The translations under genes and the position numbers were made by a program. From NCBI GenBank assembly GCA_963843645.1, contig CAWJLE010000005.1, forward strand, positions 124,001 through 188,000: a stretch of DNA of 64,000 nucleotides, written 5' to 3'. The notes below the pieces were generated by a model. It had not been told where the DNA came from. It was given only the letters and a program-made list of their open reading frames with translations, and did not search any database. Shown here piece after piece: positions 16,764 through 25,445 of this stretch (within the stretch, counting starts at the first letter, position 1; the number at the start of each line of letters is the position of its first letter). This DNA comes from CAWJLE01 sp963843645. Lineage in GTDB: Bacteria > Chloroflexota > Anaerolineae > DAOTYC01.

Positions 16764-17039
16764 TCAGCGCCCTCCCGGTGCGGGGACGGTCCTGACTGGT
16801 CGGTCTTCCTCTATACGAAGCACCCAGTCGTGCGCGTTCAGGGCCAGCAGGGCCCGCCCAGGCCCCGATACTGCCAGCTTGTTGGTCAGCGAGAAAGTGC
16901 GTCTCACCGTGAGTTCGAGTTGCTCCGCGCGGACCGCTCGAGCCGTGGGGTCGCCGGCCACGGTGACGATGGCGTCGAAGGATCGATCTGGTTCTTGGTG
17001 CCAGAGCGCCACCAAATGTTCGTTCGTCCGCTTGTCCAC
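16764..17039 (-). CDS. Small I9/propeptide-like protein next to the subtilase
   Basis: A 91-residue product from GTG 17039 (VDKRTNEHLVALW). The pattern DAIVTVAGDP, then VRRTFSLTNKLAVSGPGRAL, then VLRIEEDRPVR resembles the inhibitor I9/subtilisin propeptide fold, which ends in a strand like VxxVExDxxV. It ends 67 bases before the protease start on the same strand. I infer a separate chaperone or inhibitor for the protease. The upstream in-frame extension runs through an inverted-repeat element and is judged non-coding. Confidence 0.55.
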   Translation of the reverse strand: MDKRTNEHLVALWHQEPDRSFDAIVTVAGDPTARAVRAEQLELTVRRTFSLTNKLAVSGPGRALLALNAHDWVLRIEEDRPVRTVPAPGGR

Positions 17040-17184
17040 GACGTTTGCACACCTCGCGCCTCGAGTCTTAGCCCCCTCATCATACCACAAGGTTAACGCC
17101 AGGTCAAAATTCACTTTGTGCTGCCACGCTGTAACCGGTGAGGGAAACCCAGGTGAACGACTGCGGACGGACGAGGACGGGCGG

Positions 17185-17274
17185 AACCGCAGATGAACGC
17201 AGATAGATACAGATAGAAAGAGGATAAATGAAGTGCTGGTTTTCCTCTGTGATTTTCTGCGTTCATCTGCGGTT
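17185..17274. repeat. Inverted-repeat element with 19-base arms
   Basis: AACCGCAGATGAACGCAGA (17185-17203) and its exact complement TCTGCGTTCATCTGCGGTT (17256-17274) enclose about 52 bases. The sequence is AT-richer than its surroundings. It resembles the widely seen 'CGCAGATnAACGCAGAT' type of intergenic palindrome. It lies between the propeptide-like gene and priA; nothing coding is supported in 17,040-17,310. Confidence 0.75.
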
Positions 17275-17310
17275 TCTGTCACCGTTTCCGGGGGTAGGAC
17301 AGTGCGAAGG

Positions 17311-20307
17311 TCAGAGGACATCAAGCGGATCGACGTCGACCTGCCAGCCGGGTGGAGGTGGGTCGTCGCGGAGCAGAGCCAGAGGATCGCGCGCCCGGAC
17401 GATGAGATGCCAGCGATAGCGGCCGTTGATCCGAGACATGAAACATGGCGCCGGTCCAATCAGGCTGATCCCCGGCAGACCCAGCCGATCGATCCGGTTC
17501 TTGAGAACGTGGAATAGCGTTTCCGCCTGGCGCCGGCACTGGCTTTCATCCGAGTTGCTGTAGATCAACCTCACCAGGCGGGCGTAAGGGGGATAGACCT
17601 GCCGGTGCCTAAATTCCATCTCCTGGCAATAGAACGTGGCGTAATCGTGCCGGCCGGCCGCCTGGATCGCGTAGTGCTCCGGAGCGTAGGTCTGGATGAC
17701 GACCTGGCCTCCCAGCACACTGCGACCGGCTCGCCCCGCGACTTGTGTCAGCAATTGGAACGTGCGCTCACCGGCGCGGAAATCCGGCAAATTGAGCGCT
17801 GTATCGGCGCTGATCACTCCAACGACGGTGACCAGCGGCAGATCGAGCCCCTTGGCGACCATCTGCGTGCCGATCAAGATGTCAGCCTCACGCCGCGTGA
17901 AACGCTCCAGAATGAGCTCGTGCGATCCCTTCTCGGCGGTGACGTCGCGGTCCCAGCGCAGGATGCGGGCTTCGGGAAACGCTTCGGCCGTCAGGTCAGC
18001 CACCTTCTCCGTCCCCAGCCCAAAGAACCGGATTCGTTCGCTGCCGCACTGCGGGCAGCGAGTTGGAACGGGGAAGCGCCGGTTGCAATGATGGCACTGC
18101 AGTTGAGCGCCGTGACCGTGAAAGGTCAACGATACGTCGCAGCGTGGGCACTTGACCACCGCGCCGCAATCGCGACACATGACGAACGTTGCCGTGCCGC
18201 GACGATTCAGAAACAGAATGACCTGCTCACGCGCCGCCAGCGCACCGCGTACGGCAGCGGCGAGAGGCCGGCTGAAGATGCTGCGATTGCCGGCCTTGAG
18301 TTCCTCCCGCATGTCGACGATCGTGACCGGGGGCAAGTCAGAATAGGCTGCACTCGTCTCGCTGGACCTTGCCTGGTCAGAAAGCTGTTGCAAGCGCGCC
18401 AGTTTGGCCGGTCCTGCGCCCAGCGGCCGCGTCGACCGCAACCTTTCCTTCAGATCCTCGCAGCTCCACAGGATGCGCCCCGGCAGTTCCAGGAGACCGT
18501 ATTCGCCGCGCTGGGCACGCTCGTATGTGACCACATCAGGTGTCGCGCTGCCCAGGATGAGCGTCGCACCGTTCAGCCGGGCCAACTCGACCGCGGCGTC
18601 GCGGGCGTGGTAATAGGGCGCGCGGCCGTTCTTGTAGCTGCCGTCGTGCTCTTCATCGATAATGATGAGCCCCAGATTGGGGACGGGCGCGAACAACGCT
18701 GAGCGCGTACCCACGACTACGGGCAGTGTCCGGGAGCGCACCTGCCGCCATTGGTCGTAACGCTCGCCCAGCGACAGGTCGCTGTGCTGGATCGCGATCT
18801 GATTCGGAAACCGTCCGGCGAAGCGCTGAATCGTTTGTGGCGTCAGCGCGATTTCGGGCACCAGGACGATCGCGCCGCGGCCCTGGACCAGCACCTGCTC
18901 CAGCGCCCGCAGATAGATCTCCGTTTTACCGCTGCCGGTCACGCCGTGCAGCAAGAAGGTCCGACCGGAGGCGGCCGTCGGCGTCAGCGCTTGCCGTATC
19001 TCACCCCAAACGTGCTCCTGGTCGGGCGTCAACTGCGGCGCCGCGAACGAACCCGGTTGCCTGGCGGAGAGCGGGTTGCGAAGCACCTCCTCTTCGTCGA
19101 TCTGGATCAGACCGTGCTTTTCCAGGTCGCGCAGCGTGCTGGAGGTCGCCCCGGTCTGGGCGTAGACCCAGCCGAGCCACACCGGTTCCCCTTCGTCTTG
19201 CAGGAATTTCAGCGCCGCCAGGTGCTTATCCGAGCCACGCAGGCGCAAAATCTCGGCGACGATCGCCTCGGGCGCGGCGGTCAGAGCAACCGTTCCTGCC
19301 AGCGATACACGTTCGACACACCCGCGATCCGCGAGCACCCGAAGCGCCTTCGAGTCGATCTCAGCCTGGCGGCAGACCTCACGGGCTTCCAGCCCGGCGG
19401 GCACTGCGAGCAGGAGCGTGCGCACGGCGTCCCATTGGCCGGGCGTTCTCCCGGGCAGTTCGGAGGGTTTCTGCTGCGGCAGTCGAATCCAATCCCGCGC
19501 CGGGGTCACCTGAAGGAATCCACGCGCTTCCAGCTCGCGAAGCGGACTCAGCCCGCACCCCGCCGTCTGCATCACCCACTCCGGCGACGGCAGGGGATCA
19601 TCCCCTTCTAACAGGGTGCAGAGCACGTCGGCCTGGCGCGAGGTACGACCGAGCCGCAGCTTCTCTCGTTCGATCGTCTCTGGGTCGGCGATGAGCTGGA
19701 CGAGTTGCTCGACTTTCGGTTTGGCGCGTGGTCCAGCCAGAATCTGCCGGCGGACGGCGTAGCCGGCGCGCACCCAACGGCGAATAGCTGCTTCGGCCGG
19801 AGCCGGGCCCAACCGGCGTTTCACGGTGAGTGCCGAGAGACGCCCCTGCTGCTGCAGCTGGCGCAACAAGGCTTGCTCCGCGTGTCGGAGGTCACCGGAC
19901 GGGGCGCTTTCTCCTGGTTCCAGGTGCAACTGCAACCGACGCACCAGGCCGGGCGGCAGCATGAGCTGAACCGCGCGTGGCAGCGGGGCCAGGTACTCCC
20001 GGCTGATCCAGCGAGCCAGCGCGATCTGCGGCAGGGTCAAAACCGGCCGCGGATCGCTGATCTCCTGAATGGCTTTGGTTTCAGCGACCGGAGAAGAGTC
20101 GGACAGGCCGACGATGATTCCCTGGCGCTCGACCGTACCGAACGGCACGACCACGAGCAGGCCGACGGCGATGTGCGCGCTCAGGTGTGGCGGGATCGAA
20201 TAGTGGTACGTCTTCTCCCAGATAGAGTCGTGCGGCGATGAAGAGGAGCCCCGGGCGATCCTGCGCCCCACCGCCGGCGCGCTGACGACGATTTCGGCGA
20301 ATGTCAT
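17311..20307 (-). CDS. priA: Primosomal protein N' (PriA helicase), enlarged
   Basis: PriA restarts stalled replication forks. The 998-residue product is longer than the usual 730-820. The N-terminal fork-binding domain (1-120) includes YSIPPHL and VVPFG. It is followed by what look like several winged-helix-type modules (about 143-411). The helicase core has Walker A GVTGSGKTEIY (454-464), DEEHDGSYKN, zinc-binding cysteines (CRDCGAVVKCPRCDVSL, CHHCNRRF, CPQCGS), and GTQMVAKGLD to QVAGRAGR. Its ATG overlaps the amrB stop by four bases. A plus-strand 322-residue frame inside it is a shadow. Confidence 0.93.
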   Translation of the reverse strand: MTFAEIVVSAPAVGRRIARGSSSSPHDSIWEKTYHYSIPPHLSAHIAVGLLVVVPFGTVERQGIIVGLSDSSPVAETKAIQEISDPRPVLTLPQIALARWISREYLAPLPRAVQLMLPPGLVRRLQLHLEPGESAPSGDLRHAEQALLRQLQQQGRLSALTVKRRLGPAPAEAAIRRWVRAGYAVRRQILAGPRAKPKVEQLVQLIADPETIEREKLRLGRTSRQADVLCTLLEGDDPLPSPEWVMQTAGCGLSPLRELEARGFLQVTPARDWIRLPQQKPSELPGRTPGQWDAVRTLLLAVPAGLEAREVCRQAEIDSKALRVLADRGCVERVSLAGTVALTAAPEAIVAEILRLRGSDKHLAALKFLQDEGEPVWLGWVYAQTGATSSTLRDLEKHGLIQIDEEEVLRNPLSARQPGSFAAPQLTPDQEHVWGEIRQALTPTAASGRTFLLHGVTGSGKTEIYLRALEQVLVQGRGAIVLVPEIALTPQTIQRFAGRFPNQIAIQHSDLSLGERYDQWRQVRSRTLPVVVGTRSALFAPVPNLGLIIIDEEHDGSYKNGRAPYYHARDAAVELARLNGATLILGSATPDVVTYERAQRGEYGLLELPGRILWSCEDLKERLRSTRPLGAGPAKLARLQQLSDQARSSETSAAYSDLPPVTIVDMREELKAGNRSIFSRPLAAAVRGALAAREQVILFLNRRGTATFVMCRDCGAVVKCPRCDVSLTFHGHGAQLQCHHCNRRFPVPTRCPQCGSERIRFFGLGTEKVADLTAEAFPEARILRWDRDVTAEKGSHELILERFTRREADILIGTQMVAKGLDLPLVTVVGVISADTALNLPDFRAGERTFQLLTQVAGRAGRSVLGGQVVIQTYAPEHYAIQAAGRHDYATFYCQEMEFRHRQVYPPYARLVRLIYSNSDESQCRRQAETLFHVLKNRIDRLGLPGISLIGPAPCFMSRINGRYRWHLIVRARDPLALLRDDPPPPGWQVDVDPLDVL

Positions 20308-21164
20308 GGCTGGCCAGGATCTCCAGATCGACTGGCCTGCCAGATCGCCGCAGACAGGTAACCGACCACGCGCCGCCGGTCCCCGGTCACGTCGCCGGAG
20401 TTGGCGTAGTTCAGAACCGTGGCCCGGTCGGCGCCCGTGGCGCGGGCCGCGAGCATCACGCTGACCACCGCGCCGCCGCCGCAGGCTTCGGCGTTGCCGT
20501 CCTGCAGCGCCTGGGCCAGACCCACCGGATCGTACTCAGCGACGTGGCTTTGGACCACGCCGTCGAGCGCGACGGCTGCTTTGTATGGGTGGAAATGAGA
20601 CAGGTCGGTGCTGGCCACCAGGAGTGCAGTCTTGCCCTGCAGCACCTCGGCCAATCCCTGCGCCAGCATCTGGGAAGCCGGCAGCGACTGGTCCCCTTGC
20701 ATCACCGGCAGGAGTTTGAACGGAGGCAGTACACGCTGCAGGAATGGCAGCTGAATTTCCAACGAGTGTTCGTCGTCCCATTCCACGCGAGAAATGGGCA
20801 CGCGAGCCGCCAGCGCATCGACCGACGTTTCGTCGATTTCTACCAGGCCGAGCGGGGTTTCGTAGTACCTGGCGTCGTTGACGACGTACGGGCCGACGTA
20901 CATACGATGCATGGGCGATACGACGGCGACGATGTCGAAGCTGAGGCCCTGAAGTTGACGATAGGCGTGCGCCGCGACCTGCCCGGAGTAAACGTACCCC
21001 GCGTGCGGCGAGACCACGCCGAGCAGGCGGCCATCGAGCGAGGTCTGGTCGACTCGGGAGAGAAAGCGATCGATCGTCGCGCCCAACTCGCGGGCCGTTC
21101 CCGGGTACCAGGTCCCTGCGATGGCCGATTTTCGAACGTTTCGGGCTGCTAACGCGTTCACCAT
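20304..21164 (-). CDS. amrB: AmmeMemoRadiSam system protein B (Memo family)
   Basis: A 286-residue Memo-like protein, related to extradiol dioxygenases. Characteristic stretches are AGTWYPGTARELGATIDRFL, GVVSPHAGYVYSGQVAAHAY, EHSLEIQLPFLQ, VASTDLSHFHPY and VVGYLSAAIW. His residues in SPHAGY, DEHSLE and LSHFHP are the family's putative metal ligands. The function of AmmeMemoRadiSam proteins is still unclear; the other two components are not in this window. It is the promoter-proximal gene of a two-gene operon with priA. Confidence 0.9.
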   Translation of the reverse strand: MVNALAARNVRKSAIAGTWYPGTARELGATIDRFLSRVDQTSLDGRLLGVVSPHAGYVYSGQVAAHAYRQLQGLSFDIVAVVSPMHRMYVGPYVVNDARYYETPLGLVEIDETSVDALAARVPISRVEWDDEHSLEIQLPFLQRVLPPFKLLPVMQGDQSLPASQMLAQGLAEVLQGKTALLVASTDLSHFHPYKAAVALDGVVQSHVAEYDPVGLAQALQDGNAEACGGGAVVSVMLAARATGADRATVLNYANSGDVTGDRRRVVGYLSAAIWQASRSGDPGQP

Positions 21165-21200
21165 TTCATCCCTCCAGGCCGCAAACGGTTCTCTGCCTCA

Positions 21201-21228
21201 ATCATACAACCTGGCCCGCCGTTGTCAA
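21201..21228 (-). promoter_or_regulatory. Sigma-70 promoter of amrB-priA
   Basis: On the minus strand TTGACA (21223-21228) and TATGAT (21201-21206) are spaced by 16 bases, about 37 bases upstream of the amrB start. Confidence 0.75.
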
Positions 21229-21247
21229 GCCATTTGCCACGCGAATC

Positions 21248-21282
21248 AAAAAAACCCGCTTCTCCTCGTGGAGAAACGGGTT
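21248..21282 (-). terminator. Intrinsic terminator of gmk
   Basis: On the minus strand AACCCG-TTTCTCC-ACGA-GGAGAAG-CGGGTT forms a hairpin (21253-21282) followed by a run of T (A-run at 21248-21254 on plus). It lies 8 bases after the gmk stop. Confidence 0.85.
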
Positions 21283-21289
21283 GCGGCTG

Positions 21290-21910
21290 CTAAATCTCCA
21301 GCTTCCGTTGCCTGACCCGGCACTTTTCAGCCTGGATGATGGCCAGAAGCTGATTCACTGTCTCGTCCAGGTGCGCGTCGCGGTTCACTACCACGTAGTC
21401 GAACAGATCGACCTGCTCCATCTCCTGGCGCGCCGTTTCGATGCGTCTCTTCAGCTTCTCCGGAGGCTCGGTGGAACGGCTCTTAAGCCTGGCGATCAGC
21501 TCTTCTTCGGATGCGGCGGCCAGGAAGATGAACACGGCGTCAGGCACCAGCCGTTTGATCGTGGCGGCGCCCTGTACATCGACCCGCAAGACCACGTCCA
21601 GCCCGCTGGAGAGAGCCTTTCGGACGTGGCAGCGAGGGATGCCTTTGTATTCGTCGTAGACGACTGCATACTCCAATAGCTCGCCCGCGGCGATCATGCG
21701 CTCGAATTCCTCTTTGGTAACGAAGAGATAATCGTGTCCTTCTACTTCGTCAGGCCGCCTTGGACGGGAAGTGGCCGTGACGACAAAATAGAAAGGGTAG
21801 CCCTGTTTCCGGAGGCGCCGGATGGCCATGTCCTTGCCGACGCCAGACGGGCCCGAGATCACGATGAGGAGCGGCGAAGGGCGGAAATCGTAGGGCTCAC
21901 GCTTCGGCAT
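21290..21910 (-). CDS. gmk: Guanylate kinase
   Basis: Converts GMP to GDP with ATP. The 206-residue product has the P-loop ISGPSGVGKD, the GMP-binding VTATSRPRRPDEVEGHDYLFVT and LRVDVQGAATIKRL, all standard for Gmk. In place of the usual GKT/S after the P-loop it has GKDMAIRRL; GKD is seen in some homologues. It overlaps remA by 14 bases, an arrangement common in Firmicutes and Chloroflexota, and ends in a terminator. Confidence 0.95.
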   Translation of the reverse strand: MPKREPYDFRPSPLLIVISGPSGVGKDMAIRRLRKQGYPFYFVVTATSRPRRPDEVEGHDYLFVTKEEFERMIAAGELLEYAVVYDEYKGIPRCHVRKALSSGLDVVLRVDVQGAATIKRLVPDAVFIFLAAASEEELIARLKSRSTEPPEKLKRRIETARQEMEQVDLFDYVVVNRDAHLDETVNQLLAIIQAEKCRVRQRKLEI

Positions 21911-22169
21911 CAGGGCCTGATTTCTCCCTTTGCTGACGCAGGCGCCCGACGATGGTCTCAGGCTGCAGGGCGGCTAAGACCACGTGTCCGCTATCCAGTA
22001 CGATGGCCGCCTTCGTTTTGCGGCCGTGGGTCATGTCGATGATCAGCCCTTGATCGCTCGCAACTCGAATCATGCGTTTCACCGGCGCCGAATCGGGGCT
22101 GACGATCACCAGGATCTTGTTGGCCGCGATCACGCCGCCGAAGCCGATGTGCAGAAGCTCTGCTTTCAT
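21897..22169 (-). CDS. remA: RemA-like regulator (DUF370)
   Basis: About 90 residues starting MKAELLHIGFGGVIAANKI. The block IVSPDSAPVKRMIRVASDQGLIIDMTHGRKTKAAIVLDSGHVVLAALQPETI is characteristic of DUF370/RemA. RemA is a DNA-binding activator of biofilm genes in Bacillus. Its partners here are unknown, but the remA-gmk overlap is conserved widely. ATG 22169 is chosen over 22175 because it matches the family N-terminus. Confidence 0.9.
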   Translation of the reverse strand: MKAELLHIGFGGVIAANKILVIVSPDSAPVKRMIRVASDQGLIIDMTHGRKTKAAIVLDSGHVVLAALQPETIVGRLRQQREKSGPDAEA

Positions 22170-22207
22170 GTCCACGCTACGTCTCCATCAGTACAGCTTG
22201 AGATCAC

Positions 22208-22236
22208 TTGCCATGTCCGATCAGGTGCACTATAAT
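22208..22236 (+). promoter_or_regulatory. Sigma-70 promoter of the FmdB-family gene
   Basis: TTGCCA (22208-22213) and TATAAT (22231-22236) with a 17-base spacer, 36 bases before the ATG at 22272. Confidence 0.8.
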
Positions 22237-22271
22237 GGTTCTAGATTTTGCACCTACCGGGGGAGAAAGTC

Positions 22272-22671
22272 ATGCCCATTTACGATTACCGATGCAATCA
22301 GTGCGGCCGTCGGGTCTCCATTTTGTGGCGAACCTGGTCCGGACCTCGAAACGAAAACGCCGATTTGCTCGCGGTGCGGCAGCCACGACCTGAAGCGCCT
22401 CGTGGCGCGCGTTGCCATGCTGCACTCGGAAGACAGCCACCTCGAGAACCTGGCCGATCCCAGCGCCTTCGGTGATCTGGACGAAAACGACCCCAAGAGC
22501 GTCGCCCGCATGATGCGCAAGATGAGCCGCGAAGCAGGCGAAGACCTTGGCCCGGAGTTCGGCGAAGTCGTCGATCGCCTCGAGTCCGGGCAGTCGCCGG
22601 AAGACATCGAGTCAGCTATGCCAGGCCTCGGTGGCGAAGGCGGTGGCGCCGGCGATATGGAAGTGATGTAG
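22272..22671 (+). CDS. FmdB-family zinc ribbon protein (frameshift)
   Basis: The start MPIYDYRCNQCGRRVSIL with the first CxxC is in one frame. The second CxxC (TPICSRCGSHDLKRLV) and the acidic, Gly-rich C-terminus are in another. Removing one C near 22,339 (GGACCTC to GGACTC) joins them into about 132 residues. FmdB-type zinc ribbons are small putative regulatory proteins without a proven role. A strong promoter is present, and GGGGGAG precedes the start. Confidence 0.82.
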
Positions 22672-22694
22672 CCGGCGTCGGGACCACGTCGCGC

Positions 22695-23024
22695 CTAGAA
22701 CTTCTCGAAACGGTCGACGTCCAGGACGAAGACCGTCGCTCCGCCCACCTGAACCTCGACCGGCGTCGGCATGTACAGTTCGCCCGGCTCCATGATCGGC
22801 GGCAGCGGGTTCACGTATTGTGTACGAGTGTGGCAGTTGGCGCGAATGATGTCGAGGACGCTTTGAATGACCGCATCCTCGACGCCGATCAGGACGGTTG
22901 AGTTGCCTTCGCGCAGGAATCCGCCGGTTGTGCTGACCATGGTCGCCCTGTATCCCGCGTGTGACAAGCCGTCCAACAGGGGCCGGGCGTCGTCGCTGTT
23001 GACGATGCTGATAATCAGCTTCAT
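22695..23024 (-). CDS. darA: Cyclic-di-AMP receptor, DarA/PstA family
   Basis: A 109-residue PII-like protein that in Firmicutes binds the second messenger c-di-AMP. It shows MKLIISIVNSDDARPLLDGL, the TTGGFLREGNSTVLIGVED block, and a C-terminal FVLDVDRFEKF strand. All are family hallmarks; the TTGGFL-GNST region contacts the nucleotide. It is the last gene of the GNAT, R3H ATPase, tmk, darA run. The position after tmk is shared with Firmicutes. Confidence 0.9.
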   Translation of the reverse strand: MKLIISIVNSDDARPLLDGLSHAGYRATMVSTTGGFLREGNSTVLIGVEDAVIQSVLDIIRANCHTRTQYVNPLPPIMEPGELYMPTPVEVQVGGATVFVLDVDRFEKF

Positions 23025-23090
23025 AGACTCGCTCCCTTTCGTCGTATGATAGGCTCGGGTTCTATAGCGGCTGCTCCATTATGCTGCACC

Positions 23091-23744
23091 TCATGCACGT
23101 CCGGACACCCAATTCTCGACAATCGGCCAGACGCTTCGCCAAACCGCCTCGTATACTACTTCGGCGGGCGGCGTTGCGTTCACCACCAACCAGCGCTGCG
23201 GGTCGGCGGCGATCATCTGAAGGTACCCTTCCCTGACCCGCGTATAAAAGTCCGCCGTCTGTTGGTCCATTCGATTCCACTCGCCCAATTCGGACTGGGC
23301 CGCGCCACGACGTCGGCCCAACCCGACGTCTACCGGTAGATCGAGATACACCGTCAGATCAGGCCGCAGCCCACACGTCGCGAACTCCGTCAGCGTGCGC
23401 AAGAAGTCCAGATCCAGCCCGTGCCCATAGCCCTGGTAGGCGAGGGTGGAATCCGCGTACCGATCACACACCACAACCTGCTGTGATGTCAGGCGCGGCA
23501 GAACGAACTCCCCGACGAGCTGCGCCCGCGACGCGGAGTACAGCAACACCTCTGAGCGCGGCAGCATCTCGACGTTCGCCGTGGAATGGAGTGTCTCCCG
23601 AATCTGCTCGCCGATGCGCGTTCCGCCTGGTTCGCGCGTCAGCACCGCCGGCACGCCGCGCTGCCGGAGATCGTCGAACAGCAACCTTGCCTGGGTGGAT
23701 TTGCCGCTGCCATCCAGTCCTTCAAAGGTGATAAAGAGCCCCAC
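23091..23744 (-). CDS. tmk: Thymidylate kinase
   Basis: Phosphorylates dTMP to dTDP. The GTG start at 23744 has GGAGG six bases upstream and gives GLFITFEGLDGSGKSTQARLL, with the P-loop at residues 8-16. Also visible are LTREPGGTRIGEQIR, the DRYADSTLAYQGYG motif and the LID-type PVDVGLGRRRG. The product is 217 residues, slightly above the family mean. Twenty bases separate it from the R3H ATPase stop. Confidence 0.95.
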   Translation of the reverse strand: MGLFITFEGLDGSGKSTQARLLFDDLRQRGVPAVLTREPGGTRIGEQIRETLHSTANVEMLPRSEVLLYSASRAQLVGEFVLPRLTSQQVVVCDRYADSTLAYQGYGHGLDLDFLRTLTEFATCGLRPDLTVYLDLPVDVGLGRRRGAAQSELGEWNRMDQQTADFYTRVREGYLQMIAADPQRWLVVNATPPAEVVYEAVWRSVWPIVENWVSGRA

Positions 23745-23764
23745 GGCGCCTCCAGGAATCGTCG

Positions 23765-25402
23765 TTAGTAGTTGCTGTTCGCGTAGATCTTGACGCGCCG
23801 TCTCGGCTCTTTGCCGTGGCTGTGGGACACCAGGTTCGCCGCTCGAATCAACTGATGCTGCTGCCTCCGAACGTAAGCGTTCTGGGGAGACAGCTCGACC
23901 GGCCGCGCGCTGGCCAACACTCGCTGGATGGCGTCCTGAGTCTCGCGCATGGCCGTCGATATCTCGTCCTCTTCCTCGTACGGTACACCGAAGATGTCGG
24001 CCAGCGTACTGGCCATCTGATTCGCCGTGTTGGACCGCAAAACGTAGACAGGAATGCCACGATTCTCAGCCTCGATGATGGCCTGCGGCCGCTTACGATA
24101 GTAGTTCTTGATCGTCAACACGACGTCGGCGTCGTCCAGGGTCTCGGCGAAGGCGATGGGCACGTTCAGATCCTGAGCGGCCTCGCGAAGCCGGTTCTGA
24201 CCGATCCCGTAGCTATATACGTGCAGCGTCGCACGAGCGCCCAGCGTCGACTGCGGCACGCGGAAATCCGGGTCCGATTCGCTGTACTCGGACTCCAGCG
24301 CGCGCCGGTTGTACGCCGGCTCCGGGGCACGCCGGCTCCGCTCCAGCCGAGGGCTCGGCTTCACCAGCAGCGGCCGGAAGGCCGTGTCGACGGTGCTCGG
24401 CACCCACTCCGCCCGTTCGGTCCGAATGTTGCCCTCTTCGTCTCGGTACCGCATCTCCGCCGGAATCGGGCGGCCGCGCAGCAAACCGTCAACGGCTGCC
24501 GCGACTTCCGGATGGATGGCCAGGTGCTGCCATTGCTGAATCTCGATCAGCACGTCGAACGTGGGCGGCGCCTTGCGCTCCAGGACGGACTTCTGGGTCC
24601 CTCGGCGGCGCGCTTCCTCGTCGCTCAGAGTCACGCTCTGTATGCCACCGACCAAGTCCGACAGGGTCGGGTTCAGCATCAGGTTATCGAGTGTCTGCCC
24701 ATGCGCCGTACCGACCAGTTGCACGCCACGCTCGGCGATCGTTCGGGCCGCAGCTGCTTCCAGCTCCGTCCCGATCTCGTCGATGACGATCACCTCCGGC
24801 ATGTGGTTCTCCACGGCCTCGATCATCACGGCGTGCTGCTGGCTGGGCGTCACAACCTGCATGCGACGGGCTCGCCCGATGGCCGGATGCGGAATGTCGC
24901 CGTCCCCCGCAATCTCATTCGAGGTGTCGACGATGATCACCCGCTTCTTCTCGGCCAATACACGCGCCACCTCGCGCAACATCGTGGTTTTGCCCACACC
25001 CGGCCGGCCCAGCAGCAGTATGCTCTGCCCGCTCTCCACCAGGTCCTGAATGATTTCGATCGTGCCGTATACGGCGCGACCGACGCGGCAAGTAAGACCT
25101 ACGATGCGTCCCTTGCGATTGCGAATGGCTGAAATGCGGTGTAGGGTGCGGGCGATGCCGGCGCGGTTATCGTCGCCGAAATCGCTTATCCGGGCAATGA
25201 CGTAGTCCAGGTCCTCTTCTGTGACGTCTTCATCTCTCAACACAACTTCGCGATTCAGGAAACGGGCCTCGGGCTGGCGTCCCAGGTCCAACACCACTTC
25301 CAGCAGTTCGTTGCCGTGGTTTTCTTCCTTCAACCGGCTTTCGATCGGAGGCGGCAAAATCGCCAGAAGCGCCTCGAGATCGTCCGTTATCTGTTGTTGC
25401 AT
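23765..25402 (-). CDS. R3H domain AAA/RecA-like ATPase (Ycf45/SpoIIIAA-like)
   Basis: About 545 residues from ATG 25402 (MQQQITDDLEALLAIL). The N-terminal ATPase resembles Ycf45 and SpoIIIAA, with Walker A LGRPGVGKTTMLREV, VIVDTSNEIAGDGD, Walker B PEVIVIDEIGTELEAAAARTIAERG and GTAHG. The middle is low in recognisable motifs. The C-terminal RRQQHQLIRAANLVSHSHGKEPRRRVKIY resembles an R3H single-stranded nucleic-acid-binding domain (R then x3 H at RQQHQ, later S-x-G). It lies upstream of tmk and darA on the same strand. Its role is unknown. Confidence 0.85.
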   Translation of the reverse strand: MQQQITDDLEALLAILPPPIESRLKEENHGNELLEVVLDLGRQPEARFLNREVVLRDEDVTEEDLDYVIARISDFGDDNRAGIARTLHRISAIRNRKGRIVGLTCRVGRAVYGTIEIIQDLVESGQSILLLGRPGVGKTTMLREVARVLAEKKRVIIVDTSNEIAGDGDIPHPAIGRARRMQVVTPSQQHAVMIEAVENHMPEVIVIDEIGTELEAAAARTIAERGVQLVGTAHGQTLDNLMLNPTLSDLVGGIQSVTLSDEEARRRGTQKSVLERKAPPTFDVLIEIQQWQHLAIHPEVAAAVDGLLRGRPIPAEMRYRDEEGNIRTERAEWVPSTVDTAFRPLLVKPSPRLERSRRAPEPAYNRRALESEYSESDPDFRVPQSTLGARATLHVYSYGIGQNRLREAAQDLNVPIAFAETLDDADVVLTIKNYYRKRPQAIIEAENRGIPVYVLRSNTANQMASTLADIFGVPYEEEDEISTAMRETQDAIQRVLASARPVELSPQNAYVRRQQHQLIRAANLVSHSHGKEPRRRVKIYANSNY

Positions 25403-25445
25403 AGATAGTGAGTCCTCAAGTCGATCGTTGCACCGCACGCGTGAG

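Noticed and set aside
17040..17459. N-terminal extension of the propeptide-like gene to 17,459
   Set aside because: It would run through the 19-bp-arm inverted repeat and the 3' end of priA and gives sequence without protein-like character.
23816..25132. 438-residue open frame on the plus strand
   Set aside because: It lies antisense to the R3H ATPase gene, has no ribosome-binding site or domain sense, and is the expected mirror of a GC-rich coding region.
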